A DNA stretch of 64,000 nucleotides from Carallia brachiata (GCA_021464245.1 JADCRB010000062.1:144616-208615); one strand, 5' to 3'; shown: positions 1-12,405, counted from the stretch's first letter. The notes: generated by a model not told the origin, from the letters alone. Made by a program: numbers and translations.

Positions 1-545
1 TCATTTAATATTAATATTCAAATGTTGATACCAAATAATTAATTACCATCCGACAAAAAAAAATAATTACCATAATGATACAGTGGGATGTAGGAATACT
101 AGTCAAGTATAATACTAACGACTATTAATTCAAGTAATAACAAATTTGATATCTCTTAAATACGGTCTCGAATTGGAGTCTTGTAAATAAAAAAAACATA
201 TTAAAAGAACTGCCTAATGTAGGTCTAACAGTATTCAAATCAGATTAATTGAAGAGTCAATGAAATCTATTGAATATTGAGATAAGGTAAAAAGAGAAAA
301 AAAACTAACTAAGTATAATGTTGCTATAAAGAATACAAAATCTATCTAAAATAGAAATTTTAGAAACATAACCTTATCTAACTTCAAATAATCAATTAAC
401 ATAATTTTTGTCAGATTCTGAAGCATTAATTAATTTATTAAAAAAATTTTTATTCTTATATAAGAAAATAGATATAAAAATGATTTAATATCAAAAAAAA
501 GGCTGTCTCTACATATTGTTGTCATATACCGCAGAAGCATTAAAC
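1..545. other. AT-rich intergenic DNA upstream of DUF295 copy 1
   Basis: There is no coding potential beyond chance. The sequence matches 42597-43200 with many substitutions and short indels. It presumably holds the promoter of the downstream DUF295 gene, but no element can be named with confidence. Confidence 0.5.
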
Positions 546-867
546 TAACCTAGACCCTCCAGACGGACGATATTATCGCAGTCGCGTTTTGGCCGCCGTC
601 GCAATCTACCCTCTTCTTTGCAGGTGGCGAGTCCTTAAATGTTTCTTTTAATTCTTGAATATGCAAGTGTAGGGGAGTTTGAGAAATTTCTTGTTTTATT
701 TTTTTATTAATTCGTCAGCTTCGGGAATATATCTTCTCGATTTTCTGTGCATTATGCTTTTTTTTTTTATTTCCTGTAATCCTGTTCTTTATTCTTTGCC
801 TTTCTGTACATTTAATTCCGCTTTATTATTATTATTATTATTATTTAATTTATTAGCAAGATTCATC
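546..867 (+). promoter_or_regulatory. DUF295 leader with probable 5'-UTR intron
   Basis: A pyrimidine-containing leader precedes the start codon. TTTGCAG followed by GTGGCGAG near 620-635 looks like an exon end and donor, and TTATTAG just before CAAGATTCATC and the ATG at 868 looks like an acceptor. The same leader lies before copy 2 (43203-43522), where the donor-side AG is AT. A piece of it also stands alone at 36446-36524. An ATG at 679 is open into the gene but lies inside the supposed intron, so the ATG at 868 is preferred. Confidence 0.5.
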
Positions 868-2170
868 ATGAGGACTCCAATCGTTAGAACTATGAATCTG
901 GGTGATGCTGGACGATTCTCCTGTACTTGGACCAGCAGCACATCTCTATTGGAAGAGCTGATTAGCACATATTCGAGCCCATCGCCTCCACCACCACCGA
1001 CACCAGCGGCAGCATCTCAGGCGGATGCTGCACCGCCACCGCTAATGATGCTTCCTAGGATGGGCGTGCGCAAAGATGGTGGCTTGTTCTACCGGCTTTT
1101 CAACCCCGTTGACAAGAAATTCAGTGTTGTTACGAAGCGCATCAATCTTCCTCACACTGCTCAAACGATGACATCATCGAAAGGTTGGGTGACTTCTTTC
1201 AACCCTCGTGATGGTGCCTTGTATGTGTGGGATCCCTTGTCTGATTCTGACGTGCATAAGGATGTCCTTAAGGTGCCGTCTGCTGGAACTCTCCCTATTG
1301 TGGTGGACATTCGATTTGTCCGGCGAAATGGTTCTCCTACGACTACCATCAGAGATTTTGCTCTTTTCGAATTTATCAGGCACCGAGCTAAGCTGACTAA
1401 CAGAGAGATGGCATCAACCAATGGATCTTTTTCAAAAGCACCAGATGATGACAATCGCTGCATTGCCTTTGGTTGTTATGGATCTGTTCCAGCTCTTCAC
1501 TACTCTGAGATTGGAGGCTCCGGCTGGAAAGCCTTGGATGCCCCTTTAGGCCATTACGATCAAGTGCTAGCGTCATCTAAAATCGATAGATTATTTTTTT
1601 CCCGTAATCTTCCTGGAGAGATTGAAGCTTGAAAACCGGACTTTGGTCACTGAGGCCCATCGTATCTCTTTTAAGAATGATTATCTAATCAAAACAGATT
1701 CGAATGGTCGGACTTATTATAAGAAAGAGTTTGATTATTTGGTTGAATCATCTGGGGATCTTTTGTTAGTCACCAGGTACATACACCATTATATTAATGA
1801 TGACAGGTTTAATGGTATTTCCTATTATAGAACAAATGGATTTGTCGTTAGCAAGCTGAATTTTGGTCTAAGAACGTGGGAAGCTGTAAATTGTTTGAAC
1901 GGATATGCCATATTCTTGGGTGTGAGTGGCGAGAGCTTTTCTCTTCGTGCTTGTGACCATTCTGGACTTGAGGGAGATGCCATTTATTTTGCCCCTGCCG
2001 ACAAATTTGGTGAGTATGGTGGTCAGGATTCTGGTGTTTTTCGCCTGGCAGATGAGAAAATTGATCGATATGATGATCAACTTACTCGCTATCAGAAGCT
2101 TGATTGGCGTTATGGGTCTACAATACCACCACCTTTCTGGGTTGCTCCTCGTTGTTCACCTTCGCTTTGA
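868..2170 (+). pseudogene. DUF295 / KIB1-4 beta-propeller protein, copy 1, frameshifted
   Basis: The product resembles plant KIB1-4 beta-propeller (DUF295) proteins. The first frame runs from 868 to a stop after GEIEA at 1630-1632. The second frame covers about 1622-2170 and has the family C-terminus: YLVESSGDLLLVTRY, a GLEGDAIYF segment, a GVFRLADE segment and a closing PPPFWVAPR, which lines up with PPAVWIAPN in the intact paralogue at 39478-40857. No F-box is visible at the N-terminus, as in the organelle-directed DUF295 subgroup. The two frames differ by a short indel at the point where the paralogue reads IEAWDV. Because copy 2 differs from this one almost only by indels, the break may be real or an assembly error. 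Total coding length is about 430 codons, close to the intact paralogue. Confidence 0.85.
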
Positions 2171-4330
2171 ATGGTAATGATTTCTCTGCTTTACTGGCGA
2201 TGGTGGAAGATGACAACTATTCTTCTGCGCAGTAGTACTATCGCTGTGTACCGTGGAGAAGACTGGTTGTTGTTTTGCTATAAAGTCTCAGTTTACCAAT
2301 GAGAAGACTGGTTGTTGATTGGCTAGCTAGTTTTAGCTAGATTGCTTCTATGATGAGGAGATTCTATTGGTGAACTTGTTTGTTATGATATTTAGTTTGA
2401 ACTCCTCGTATTTTATTTGTTACTGTTTGCTGTTCCTACTCCGAATTCTTGGCTTCAATATCAGGTTAACTCGCTGTTCTTGAAGGACAACTTGAGCAAA
2501 TGCATAACTAAGCTGGTGTGTGCTCGATCAATCATTTGGGAAAATTAGTATCACCACTTACCAATGAATGACAAGTTTGACACCACCTATCAAGTCTTTC
2601 CGTTTCCTTTTGTTTTATGTTGTTGATTTGAGCCAAATGAAGGAAATTGACTTGTTTGATTTGGAAATTCTTCTCTCTTTCTTTGAGTTTTTAAATCATT
2701 CTCACTCCCTTATATTTCTCTGCCATCAATTTTCAGATAAGAGTTTATTTTTCCTCCCCTCACCTTTTTTAGCTCATTGGTGGTAGAATGATGAACTGAC
2801 AGGGTAACAACTGCTCGCACATGGGAAATATTTGGCAAATGGATTGGAGGCTACCTGGCAATGCATGGGACAGCCCTCTGGCTCCTCTTAAAGTTCAAAA
2901 ACTCGTTCATCAAATGAAAGTTCAAGGGGGAGAGGGAAAGAAAAACATTGTCCTCATTTTCTCAGCCAAGTAAATGCTCCAGTTTCTTTGGTTGCCTGCA
3001 ATAATGTTGCAACAAGAGGCCCTTGCCGTGCCCCCACAACCATGAGTTCAGTGAGTGAAGCAGAAGCTTCATCCGAGGCACAATTTGCTCTGTGGTTTTG
3101 GTCGTGTTTCTTCGAATCTTTCTTAATGTCTCATATGTTTGGGTCTCTAGGTTATCCATAAGTGGTTGTAACGGTGACCTCGAAAATTATTGCAAAGCAA
3201 ACTCAAAACGTCCTTGCTTAAGCAGGGGGATCCAACTTAAGAAAAAAACAACAGTAGTCCAAGTCTGCCAAATAAAATGTCTTGGTGTGCTTGCTGAAGC
3301 CGCACATCACGTCGAAGAATCTCAGCATCATCCTTAACTGTTGACATCTTCTCATGATCTAGCAAAATTTTTAAGTTGCAGCTTCCTTGCAGCCTGACTC
3401 TGGGCTCTTCCATTACAATTATCGGAGTGCTAAATGGTCTCCTTGGTAACTTTTGAATTGACTCAACAGTCTGGAAGCACTTCCAAGGGAGCCTGATCCA
3501 CCCATCGTTTTGCATTACAATGTTAAGCTCTATGGAAATAAGATTTCCGAGGGTCCTGTGATAGTGTAAAACACATGGACTGTAGGCTGTAGCTCGTGAT
3601 GGGGATGACGAAAAGGTTGTTCATCGCCTGCCACTGAGAAAAAAAGAAAGGTAAGGATTCATGTGACATTCTTTTGGTATCAGGTATCAGGTGCAAGCAT
3701 AAATCAAGAAATATTGGTTGCTGAATGTGAAGGCATAGGCAAACACTAAGCGTGCACCTGTTGCTCAGTTTATTGCTCCATGCAGAGGTCCAATTGCATG
3801 GGCCCTTAACAGTGCCAAGCCCAAAGGGATGTCACAGGCCAGAGGCCTCTTATTTTGAGGAAAGAGGGGCAATTTATTATGCTTTCTCCAAGCAAAGGGG
3901 CCTCTAGCCCTCATATGGGTTGGGGCCTCTGACTCCTAAATTCTAATGGAGTCCTTCTTTAACATAAGAGGTAAACTGACATTAATGGATTAAAATATTT
4001 AGACATAAAATATTAATTTCACTCTTTTGTATTTCATTCATAACTTTTTTTTTTTAAAATTAGTTTCTAACGTTACGTCTATAGATTTAAATTGATTTTT
4101 TTTTGTCTATAATAATATTACATGTGCTGTGATAACGCAAGTCATGTCATTGATTTTTTAACATATCAACTAAGATGCTAATGTGGTATTTTTAAAATTT
4201 TAAATAATTTTTTGGAAAAAAATAAAAATTTTATTTTTAATCTATTTAATAAAAAAAATAGATAATGAAAAAAATTCCCCTCTCACTTAAAACTCTCTCT
4301 CCTCGTTTTTCTTCCTCTCTTCACAATTAA
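2171..4330. other. DUF295 3' region and unassigned downstream DNA
   Basis: Positions 2171-2560 look like a 3' UTR, with GAGAAGACTGGTTGTTG occurring twice. From 2800 to 3640 the DNA has more even composition and short open frames on both strands (for example 3237-3515 minus), none of which I recognise. These frames are broken by indels relative to 45420-46290, so they are poor gene candidates. From 3960 the sequence becomes AT-rich. Positions about 4035-4155 are absent from copy A2, between runs of T. Confidence 0.5.
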
Positions 4331-4950
4331 ATAGAAGAATTTACAGTTCAGTTAACTGAACTTTTATAACTATTTATGAACTAAAATTTTTGGTTATGTA
4401 AAATGAAAAATTGTTTTCAAATTGAAAATTTTGTTAAATCAAATTCAGTTAATTAAAAATTTTAATTTAATTCTGATTAACGGTTCAGTTAATTGAATTT
4501 AATAACTAAAATTTAAAATTATAATATACTAGAAAACGCCAAAAAGAAGAAAGGAAATCATCAATTTCTTTCCCAGCTAAGACAAAGTTATGTTTTTAAC
4601 TCATAAGTGTTCAAAGATATCACAGGCACCGTATATAAAAAAATATTTTTGATATATATATATTTTAAAAAATTATAACTATTATTATATATAAAAAATT
4701 AATAAGTAATTAATTAAAATATAATAATATTTTATTAATATTTACTTGTTAATAATTGATATATATATAAGCATTTCAGTCTAATTCAATTAATTATAAT
4801 TTTTTAATATTAAAAACTGAAATTAAATTAAGAATTTTAATTTTTATTTAATTCAATTAATTGATTAAAAATTAATTTCATTAACTAAAAAATCTATTAA
4901 GTTCGATTTGATTTTTTCGATTATCTGAAATTTTCTATTTTTTTAAAACC
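4331..4950. mobile_element. Degenerate hAT-type MITE relative
   Basis: Repeated motifs of the type CAGTTCAGTTAACTGAAC, GGTTATGTAAAAT and GGTTCAGTTAATTGAATTTAATAAC resemble the arms of the clear hAT-type element at 8090-8588, and related motifs return near 4780-4930. The expected TAGGGGTGTTCA end is missing, so borders are approximate and the copy is decayed. The counterpart lies near 46890-47510. Confidence 0.45.
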
Positions 4951-6245
4951 CCACGATCAATCCTCCGTCTCCCACACTTCTATCCTCGGTCCCATCGTCT
5001 CTCATCTCGGCTTCAATGAGCTGGCCATGGCCGCTGCCTCACTGATTGGAGTCCTAATTGCCCCTTTACTCGAATTTCTGGCGCGGTTAATGAAGGCAGC
5101 TTGAGGAATGTAATGTTTATCGGGGAGTCTTCAAACTCATGTATGAGAATCTGGAAAGAAATTGCCAAAATCGTGAAAGCCAATCATGTTAACCGAACAA
5201 GATTAGCGATGAATCTGATCCCCCTCCGTTCCTTTTTTAAAAAGAAAAAGGCTTCAAATCAAGAAAATTTTGAAAATCCTGATAATCAATAGTGCAACAA
5301 AAAAAATTTCTTTGCCTGTGATGCCAAACCCCCAACTTAATATCTCCTCTAATCCAACTGAACACGCTATTCTTCTTCGTGCTATGGTCGTGCAGGGCAG
5401 AGGGAGAAGGAGGAGAGAGGAAATTTTTTTCTATTTTGTTTTGTTCTATTTATTAAATAGATTTTTAAAATAATAAAACTTTAAATTCTTTTTCCAAAAA
5501 ATTATCCAAAATTTTCAAATGGTCACGCATTATTGAAAATTTTAAAAATGTCACATCAATACAATGGTGACATGATAAGGTAATATATTAATACTGTTAC
5601 GTTACATTAATAGATTTAGCGTCACTATATATATATAAAATCAATTTAAACTAACAAATATAATGTTAGAAAGTGATTTTTTTTTTTAAGTTATGGATGA
5701 GATATAGAAATCGTTGAAATCTAGTGGATGAAATTGAGCTTTAAACTAAATATATAACTTTTCATATTAATAAACATGTAACAGAAAAACCGTTAACGAA
5801 AAAACGTTGAGGAAAAATTAGGAAAAAGTTAAAAAAATAAATTCATAAATAAATTTTTTTTAAAATACATTGTTATCGAAAAAGCAATCTAAATCAGTAA
5901 AAGTGTATAATGTAATAGTTTATGCGGATAGAGTTAAAAAAAAGTTGAGAGAAACAAAGTCTAACCATTGACAATGACAATGGATAGCGTTCATTTGAAA
6001 CTACACTCTTTTTTTTTTTTTTTTAATTTACTAAATAGAAAGTTTAGTTAAAAGGCATAAAGTCCAACCATGAATATGTCCAGTTTTGCTTTCTGAGCAG
6101 CAAGGATTGTAACTGTTCTTTTCAGACTGATCAAAGGGGGGGAAAAAAAAAAAGAGGAGAGAAGGTTCCTGGAAAGGCCATAGAGGATGTGGAAATTATA
6201 AGAAGGGGAGAGAGAATTAAATTAGTGAAGATTGTGGGATTTATT
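4951..6245. other. Conserved short hydrophobic frame and AT-rich DNA
   Basis: Positions 4955-5265 have balanced composition and match 47515-47820 closely. One plus frame reads a hydrophobic stretch, AMAAASLIGVLIAPLLEFLA (about 5024-5083), and stops soon after. It could be a remnant of a membrane-protein gene, but I do not recognise the family. The rest is AT-rich without evident genes. Confidence 0.35.
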
Positions 6246-6600
6246 GTTGGAGAATTTTTAAAATAAAAAGTTATGTTCTTTAATTAATATGATAGTTTTA
6301 GAGTTGCATTTATTGATAAAAAAATATGTTGAAGAGTCATATCTATTGGTAAAAAGATACGTTAAAGAATCGTATCTATTAGATGCAAACAACGTATTTG
6401 TTGGCCAAATAATTACTAATTTAATCTTCTTATAAATATATATAGAAGATAGAGAGAAGATATCTTTTCTCCTTAATCTCACTTAATTTTATTATTTATA
6501 TAAATATAGAGAATATAAAAAAATTCATATATATCTTGAGAGTAATTTTTAAATATTTTAATAACTTTTCGAAAACTTGATTTTAATAATATAAATTATA
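6246..6600 (+). mobile_element. Possible LTR-like repeat
   Basis: The stretch starts TGTTGGAGAATTTT, contains repeated GAGTCATATCTATTGGTAAAAAGATAC-like units, and has a TATA-like CTTATAAATATATATAG near 6430 followed by a pyrimidine-rich segment. This order is typical of a plant copia LTR. No matching end, target duplication or partner LTR was found. It is present in A2 near 48829. Confidence 0.3.
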
Positions 6601-6973
6601 GTTAAATGTATTTCATTTTATCTTATAAGGAAATTCATTTTAACCTACTTGCATCGATATAAGAACAAATTTTTTCTTAAAAAGGTAATACTATTAAACG
6701 AATTGAAGTAAATTCTTTCATTTCCAATTTTACAGCTTTTTTCTATTTCAACATTTATAATAGGATAATTGAGATCCAGAAGATAGAAAGACAATGAAAA
6801 ATTAAAAAAGTTTAAGAATCTTGGGAACAAACTATAGATTGTAATATAAAAATCGGAAGAAGGATGATCAAAAGATGCCTAATATAACGCGTTGTCACAT
6901 GCTGAAGATCTGTGCAAACATTACAGAGAGAGATTAGCCGTTGTGATTATCTACCGAATTAATGCCCCTCTTT

Positions 6974-6989
6974 TAGTTAGTGCTTAATT
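6974..6989. repeat. LINE target-site duplication, left
   Basis: TAGTTAGTGCTTAATT here matches TAGTCAGCGCTTAATT at 9638-9653 with two mismatches. The two copies flank the LINE at 6988-9636. A duplication of this length is typical of target-primed reverse transcription. Confidence 0.75.
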
Positions 6990-9636
6990 TTTTTTTTGAC
7001 AGACAAGTTCATAGTTATTATATTACGTAGAAAGGTCTCGACGTAAAAGCTGCATTAGTACAGCGAGTGGTTTGCAAACCCAGTCTTAGTGACACTGACC
7101 CTCCCTAGATTGTTTTGCAACCTAACCAGTGGGAGAATTAGCTACTCGACTAATATAAGCTATTTCACACAAACTAAGATCAGACAGAAGTTTCTTAATG
7201 TCACTTAATATAGGGGTAGTCTCCCAAGGCTATTGAGTTCTTTCCTGTTGTAGAACTAAGAAAATCGTCTTGGAATCCGTCTCAAAGATAGTATGGACAG
7301 TAGCCCGTTTAACAATGAGGTGTAGAGCCATCAATACCGCTGTCGCTTCCGCTTAAAGAGCTGAATTTGTTCTTCTCGTTCCTGCTAGTCCCTCAATCAA
7401 CGCTCCCTCTGAGTTCCTACATATTGAAGCAATCCCAGTCTTGCAAGTCACTGGATCAAAAGAGGCATCACAGTTGACTTTGAGTTGACCAGGGGATGGA
7501 GGAACTCATCGGGCGTCGCGGCTTGTAGATGGTAGCGGTGGTTTAGGTGGTTCAGGCTGTAGAAACATAGACTCCTGTATCATTGCTTGGATTCTATTCA
7601 AAGTTCTAACAGGCTGTGGATTTTGTTGGTTGAACATAAATTCATTTCTTGCTTTCTATATTTGCCGGCAATGTATAGCCACATTTGGGATAATATCCTC
7701 GTGTCCACTTAAAGATAAAGACTTTGAGAGATCCTGCCACCATAACGCGAAAGAGGGGAAGTCCTGTTGTGTTGGATAGTAGCCTAGGTTCCCCCCTTCC
7801 ACGTAGCAGATATGTGGAGACAAAAGAAAATTAAGTGCTCTAATTATTCAACCTCATACCCACATAGGTTGCATTCTGGACTCAAGTATACTTTTTTACG
7901 ATTCAAGTTCTCCTGTGTGGATAGACAGTTATGCATAACTTTCCAAACAAAAAGTCTAACCTTGGGAGGGCACCACATATGCCAAATAGACTGCGACGTT
8001 CTTGGGTGAACATAAAAGTAGTGACTTGGTTGCCAATGATTTCTTTGGTCAACAATGAGCAAATGATATCCCGACCTCACAGTGTAATTAGGGGTGTTCA
8101 CGGTTTGGTTAACTGAACTGAACTACTATAACTTTTCTTGAACTGAAATTTTCAGTTATGTAAAATTAAAAATTGTTCTCGAACTGAAACTTCGGTTAAC
8201 TGAAGTTCGATTAACTGAAAATTTCGATTCGGTTTCGGTTAACTATTTGGTTAATTGAATTTAATAACAAAAAAATTTCAAATTATAATCTAAATGTAAA
8301 AAAATATTTTTTAAAAAGTATACCTATCATCATATATAAAAATAACTAAATGATTATTTGCGATGTAATAATATTTTGTTAACATTTATTTATTTATTAA
8401 TAGTTATTGTATTAGTAATATTTTTTCCTATTATTAAAAAACTATATATATATATAATAGTATTTCAGTTCAGTTCAGTTAACTACAGTTTTTTTTTCAG
8501 TTTTTGTGTTCAGTTAACTGAAAATTTAGTTCGGTTCAGTTCAGTTTTATCAGTTAACTGAAATTTTCAGTTTTTTTGAACACCCCTAAGTGTAACACCC
8601 TACTTTATCATAGTGTCATATAAGGGAATCTCAGGTTGGCCATATACTAAGAGGAATAAGGCGTATTGCTTTGGACTCCTTTTTGTGAACAGAGCATCGA
8701 GCTTACTTATGTGTATCCCATCTTCCTGAATTAGGAACAATGAGATGTTTGACCAATGAGTATGGGGTGTAGGTGGGCCATAAGATTTAATGCAAAAACC
8801 CAGAAGACTTATGACCCAAGGTTCATCCCATATGAACACATCATTGCTGACTCCAATACTCCATCTTATGCCTTTTTTCAAGAGCTCTCGAGAGTGAAGT
8901 AAACTATTCCAAGACCATGAAGCATGGGCGGTATGCATAGTGGAGAAAAAAGTAGTGGCTGAGAAATACTTGCCTTTGAGGACTTGAGCCCATAATTTTT
9001 CTGGCTCCTTAATTAGCAACTAGGCTTGCTTGGCAAGGAGTGCTGTGCTAAAAGTTGAAAAGTCTCTAAAACCGAGGCCTTCTTTTCCTATGGGGAGACT
9101 CAACATGGTCCAATTTACCCAATGAATCTTGTTCTCATCTTCTTGTTGACCCCACTAGAAATTAGCAATAAGAGATTTTATTTTAAAAAACACTACTACT
9201 GGAAATTTGAGGACCGACATTGCATACATTGGTATGGTTGTGGCCACTGCTTTGATAAGTACCATTCTTCTGGTTTGCGACAACAACCTTTTCTTCCATG
9301 GCTTCAGTTTGTTCTCTACCCGATTGGCTATAAATTTTAAAGCCTTTAATTTCAACCTTGCTAGTAGGAGCGGAAGGCCAAGATATTTATCAGAGTCGAT
9401 AATTGGCTCAATCTTCATTATTCGCTTGATATGGTCCCTTGATTCCCTAAGAGTGCTTGCACTGAAATGGACCCTAGATTTGGAGAAATTAATAGATTGG
9501 CTAGAAAAAATTTGCAATAAAGCTCTAGAATTTCCAATATTATGGTTGCCTCCTGAGTTGTTGCCTGCGCAAGCAAGAGGGTGTCATTCGCAAATAAAAT
9601 CTGGCCACCATAATAAGTGCAAGAGTTGTTGCCTCC
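6988..9636 (-). mobile_element. 5'-truncated L1-type LINE, copy 1
   Basis: Read on the minus strand, the order is: C-terminal reverse transcriptase (9155-9517, with YLGLPLLLARLK and a KRLLSQTRRMVLIKAV segment), a linker region (8600-9019), the RT-associated zinc-binding domain (about 7790-8081, with WHMWCPPKVRLFVWK and a CNLCG knuckle) and an RNase H domain (about 7190-7510). It ends in a poly(A) tail, seen as poly(T) at 6988-6997. A 16-bp imperfect target duplication flanks it. The endonuclease and the catalytic part of the reverse transcriptase are missing, and stops and frameshifts occur throughout. An hAT-type element at 8090-8588 interrupts the zinc-binding region. The second copy is at 49568-52249, so insertion came before duplication. 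Confidence 0.88.
8090..8588. mobile_element. hAT-type MITE inside the LINE, copy 1
   Basis: The terminal inverted repeats are TAGGGGTGTTCA and TGAACACCCCTA. Eight-base target duplications AGTGTAAT (8082-8089) and AGTGTAAC (8589-8596) flank them. The arms are rich in GGTTAACTGAAC-type motifs and the centre is AT-rich, with no transposase. Eight-base duplications and these ends fit non-autonomous hAT elements. Removing the element rejoins the zinc-binding frame of the LINE around the sequence YTVRSGYHL. Confidence 0.85.
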
Positions 9637-9653
9637 TTAGTCAGCGCTTAATT

Positions 9654-10609
9654 AGTGCCACCATAGGTGGTAAGTTCACTTAGTTTGCTATTCTATTTTA
9701 GTTTCTTCATGGATGCAAATTAACAACACGATAAGCCTGATGATCGCCACATTACTTACCTTGCACTATTTTTTGATTCTTTCTGAATTTACCTAAATTA
9801 CAGTGTGATCACTGACAAAAGGTTAGAGTGCCTCAATCCTTAATTTTTTATGTCCTTGTTTCATTTTTTTTTACCAAAGAAAAAAAATTTATTGCGGATA
9901 TCTCGATCGTCAAATCTATTGACAAAGATCGAGATAATTATTGTTTTTTGATGTCTTCTTCAATAACTTTTAAAGAGACTAACCCACTATCCAAGTACTA
10001 GCAGGATTGAGCGTGACTCTGTCACAGGAGATCAGGGCGATTATTAAGTCGAACTCCCGCGTTGCTCTTCAACACTTTCTTCATAAAATACGAACATTCA
10101 GCATTTGCCAGAATAGAGCGCACATGCAAAATCTAAACTCGAGTCGTCAGCGTGAAAATACGCTTATTTACACTGAATTACCGTTTTAGGTACCGTTGTT
10201 GTTTCAATTTGGTTAATTGTTTTTGCACAACAACAGATGAACAATTGCATACAACCAACTGTTTTTTTTTTTTCTTAGAACCCTACTACATACCCCTGAG
10301 GTGCACCACGAGTGGTGCATTAAGGGAATAAACTTTTTTTTTTTTTTTATTTTTTAAAAATTAAACATAAATTTAAATAAATGTTATCTTATAATATAAA
10401 GTATAAATATTATATAAAATTTTTTACAAAAAATTTTTTTCCTTCTAAATTTTTTTTATTAAAATGATAAAAAATATTATTATTTTATTAAATTTCTATG
10501 TACAAACTTTTGTGGCCCTATCTTTTTCCTTTTTCTTATTATGAGCAAACTTTTTATTTTGGCGCTCTCAAATAGCCCTTACAATACTCCTCACAAGTTG
10601 TCAAATTGA
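9654..10609. other. Intergenic DNA between LINE and dirigent pseudogene
   Basis: No gene recognised. Positions 9880-10200 have balanced composition and differ from 52490-52800 by many single-base indels. Positions 10330-10560 are AT-rich. The palindromic GGTGCACCACGAGTGGTGCA near 10300-10320 is a small perfect-looking hairpin that also occurs in A2. Confidence 0.5.
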
Positions 10610-11209
10610 TCAATAATGCAACACATAGAGATTATACTCAACAACAGCATCTCCCGCGTTTTGATCAAAATTATAAGTTGCGGCCTCGGCAGATCCCCTA
10701 GCAAACCAAAAAAGGCGGCTGCCGCCGATCACCGGCATTTCTCTGACCTTGGAAAACACACTGTTTCATACCATTATGGTTATGGTGCTACCACCGTACT
10801 TCCCTTCAAGAAACACAAAGTTCATTGCCATTAGTAGAGAAACCTCTTCTTGTCCCGTGGAGCCATGCAAGCCTTGCGCTCGTCCCACCAGTTTTGAGCT
10901 GAGCTCCGGCCCTTTGGTGAGCGGATCATCGATCACGCTGACGGAACCGACAGAAGTCGAGGACGCATTGGAAGGCGGTTGCAAGATGGTCGCCGCGGCG
11001 GGCCTGGTCCCACTGTAGATGTCATGCCAGTAGACACGAAAATGGCTAAGTTTTTGTTTCTTGACGCCGAAATATAAGTCGGGATACGGATAGCCTTGAT
11101 TTTCTGCCATGACTTGAAGTTGAATCATGGCAAAAGAAGGAACGTGAGGAAGGATTGGAATTTTGCAATGGGAGAGGAAAAAAACCTGTCTGGCCATGGG
11201 CACCATCAT
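10610..11209 (-). pseudogene. Dirigent protein gene, copy 1, with in-frame stop
   Basis: Dirigent proteins are secreted and guide stereoselective coupling of monolignol radicals. On the minus strand from 11209 the reading has FRVYWHDIYSGTRP, then VGSVSVIDDPLT, then FVFLEGKYGGSTITIM, where a TGA follows (10766-10768). The same frame continues without shift through [17 protein letters not shown] and a terminal [11 protein letters not shown], ending at 10610-10612. With the stop counted as one codon the product would be about 199 residues, near the usual dirigent length. The stop sits where the family has the conserved GRN. The N-terminus lacks a convincing signal peptide core. Both duplicated copies carry the same TGA, so the lesion is older than the duplication. 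Confidence 0.88.
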
Positions 11210-12405
11210 CTGTCTACTTCTGCCTCTTTTGGTACATGAGCTATGACTCTGATTATTATATGCATATATATAAGATTGAGGTTTTCTTTCTTTGTAGGTC
11301 TTAATTAATTTTAAATTTCATTAATCAATTTTATCTCACATAAAGTTAAAATAATAACTTATGTAATGATATTTAATAGTTAATTTATTTTTTAAAATTT
11401 TTTAAAATTTCACCTATTATAATACAATTCATATCACTTTATTATTACTCAAATATTGCAACATAATATTTCTTTATCCCAATGTTATATGTTTGGCGGA
11501 CACAGGTTACTATAATAATTGTTTATTATTTATTTTTAGTTTTTTTTATGTGTAAACATAATTTACGACGAAGACTACCAATATGTAATCAAATAATAAT
11601 AATAATAACGTATCAATGTGAATTTGGGTTGGTCTGCATATATTTACCCATAGTAAAAATAAAAATTTAAATGAGATTAAGTTAAATTCAAAAATAATAA
11701 AATAAATTTGTATGATTTAAAATTATTATATATTTATAAAAAGATAAGCATGCATTGCATGCACCGATTTTTATTAATAAAATAATAACATGTACCAATG
11801 CACACCGGCAAGGTGTATAATTCAGCACGAAGATGTGTGTCGACGGAGACGAACAAAAACATGCACAAAACCGGAGGATTGAGATAAGAGAAAAAGGGGA
11901 GAAAATACGATATTTTGCTAGCAAGTGGAGTAGGTAGGCTTGGTGACGCGACTGTGGAAGAAATTATCAGAAAAGAAAGTGGTATGTTATAACCACTATT
12001 TTGATTTGGGTAAATCAAAATCGATTCATTTACAATCGTGGATGAAATCTGGGACAGATCGACATCATGGGATGCCACCTATATATATTTTTTTTATCTT
12101 TTAAAATTGATTACCGGTTGAGGCTGATAAACAGTAAAAAAAAAATTTGCAAATCCAATCACCTCAATTAGAGTATGATAGCTTAATCAAAGATAATTAT
12201 TTCTAATTATTTTAACTATTGTTAAATCCATGGATGTCCCATATTTTCGACTGTATCTGAAGTTTGCCCTGTTCTAGAAAAACATACAAAAACAGATTTC
12301 CGTTTTTTTTTTTGGGAGCAGCACAGACCTTGCTGGGCTTTGCCTTGTCACAAAAGTGGAAACTGGGTCCATGAAATTAAATGATACTAAATAGATACAC
12401 ATACA

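Noticed and set aside
600..680. Mitochondrial dysfunction motif in the DUF295 copy 1 upstream region
   Set aside because: CTTGAATATGCAAG has six bases between the half sites where the known motif has five, and copy 2 has lost the second half.
1161..1463. Minus-strand frame of 100 codons
   Set aside because: It is the complement of the DUF295 coding region and has no domain of its own.
3237..3515. Minus-strand frame of 92 codons
   Set aside because: It is broken by indels in the second block copy and has no recognisable motif.
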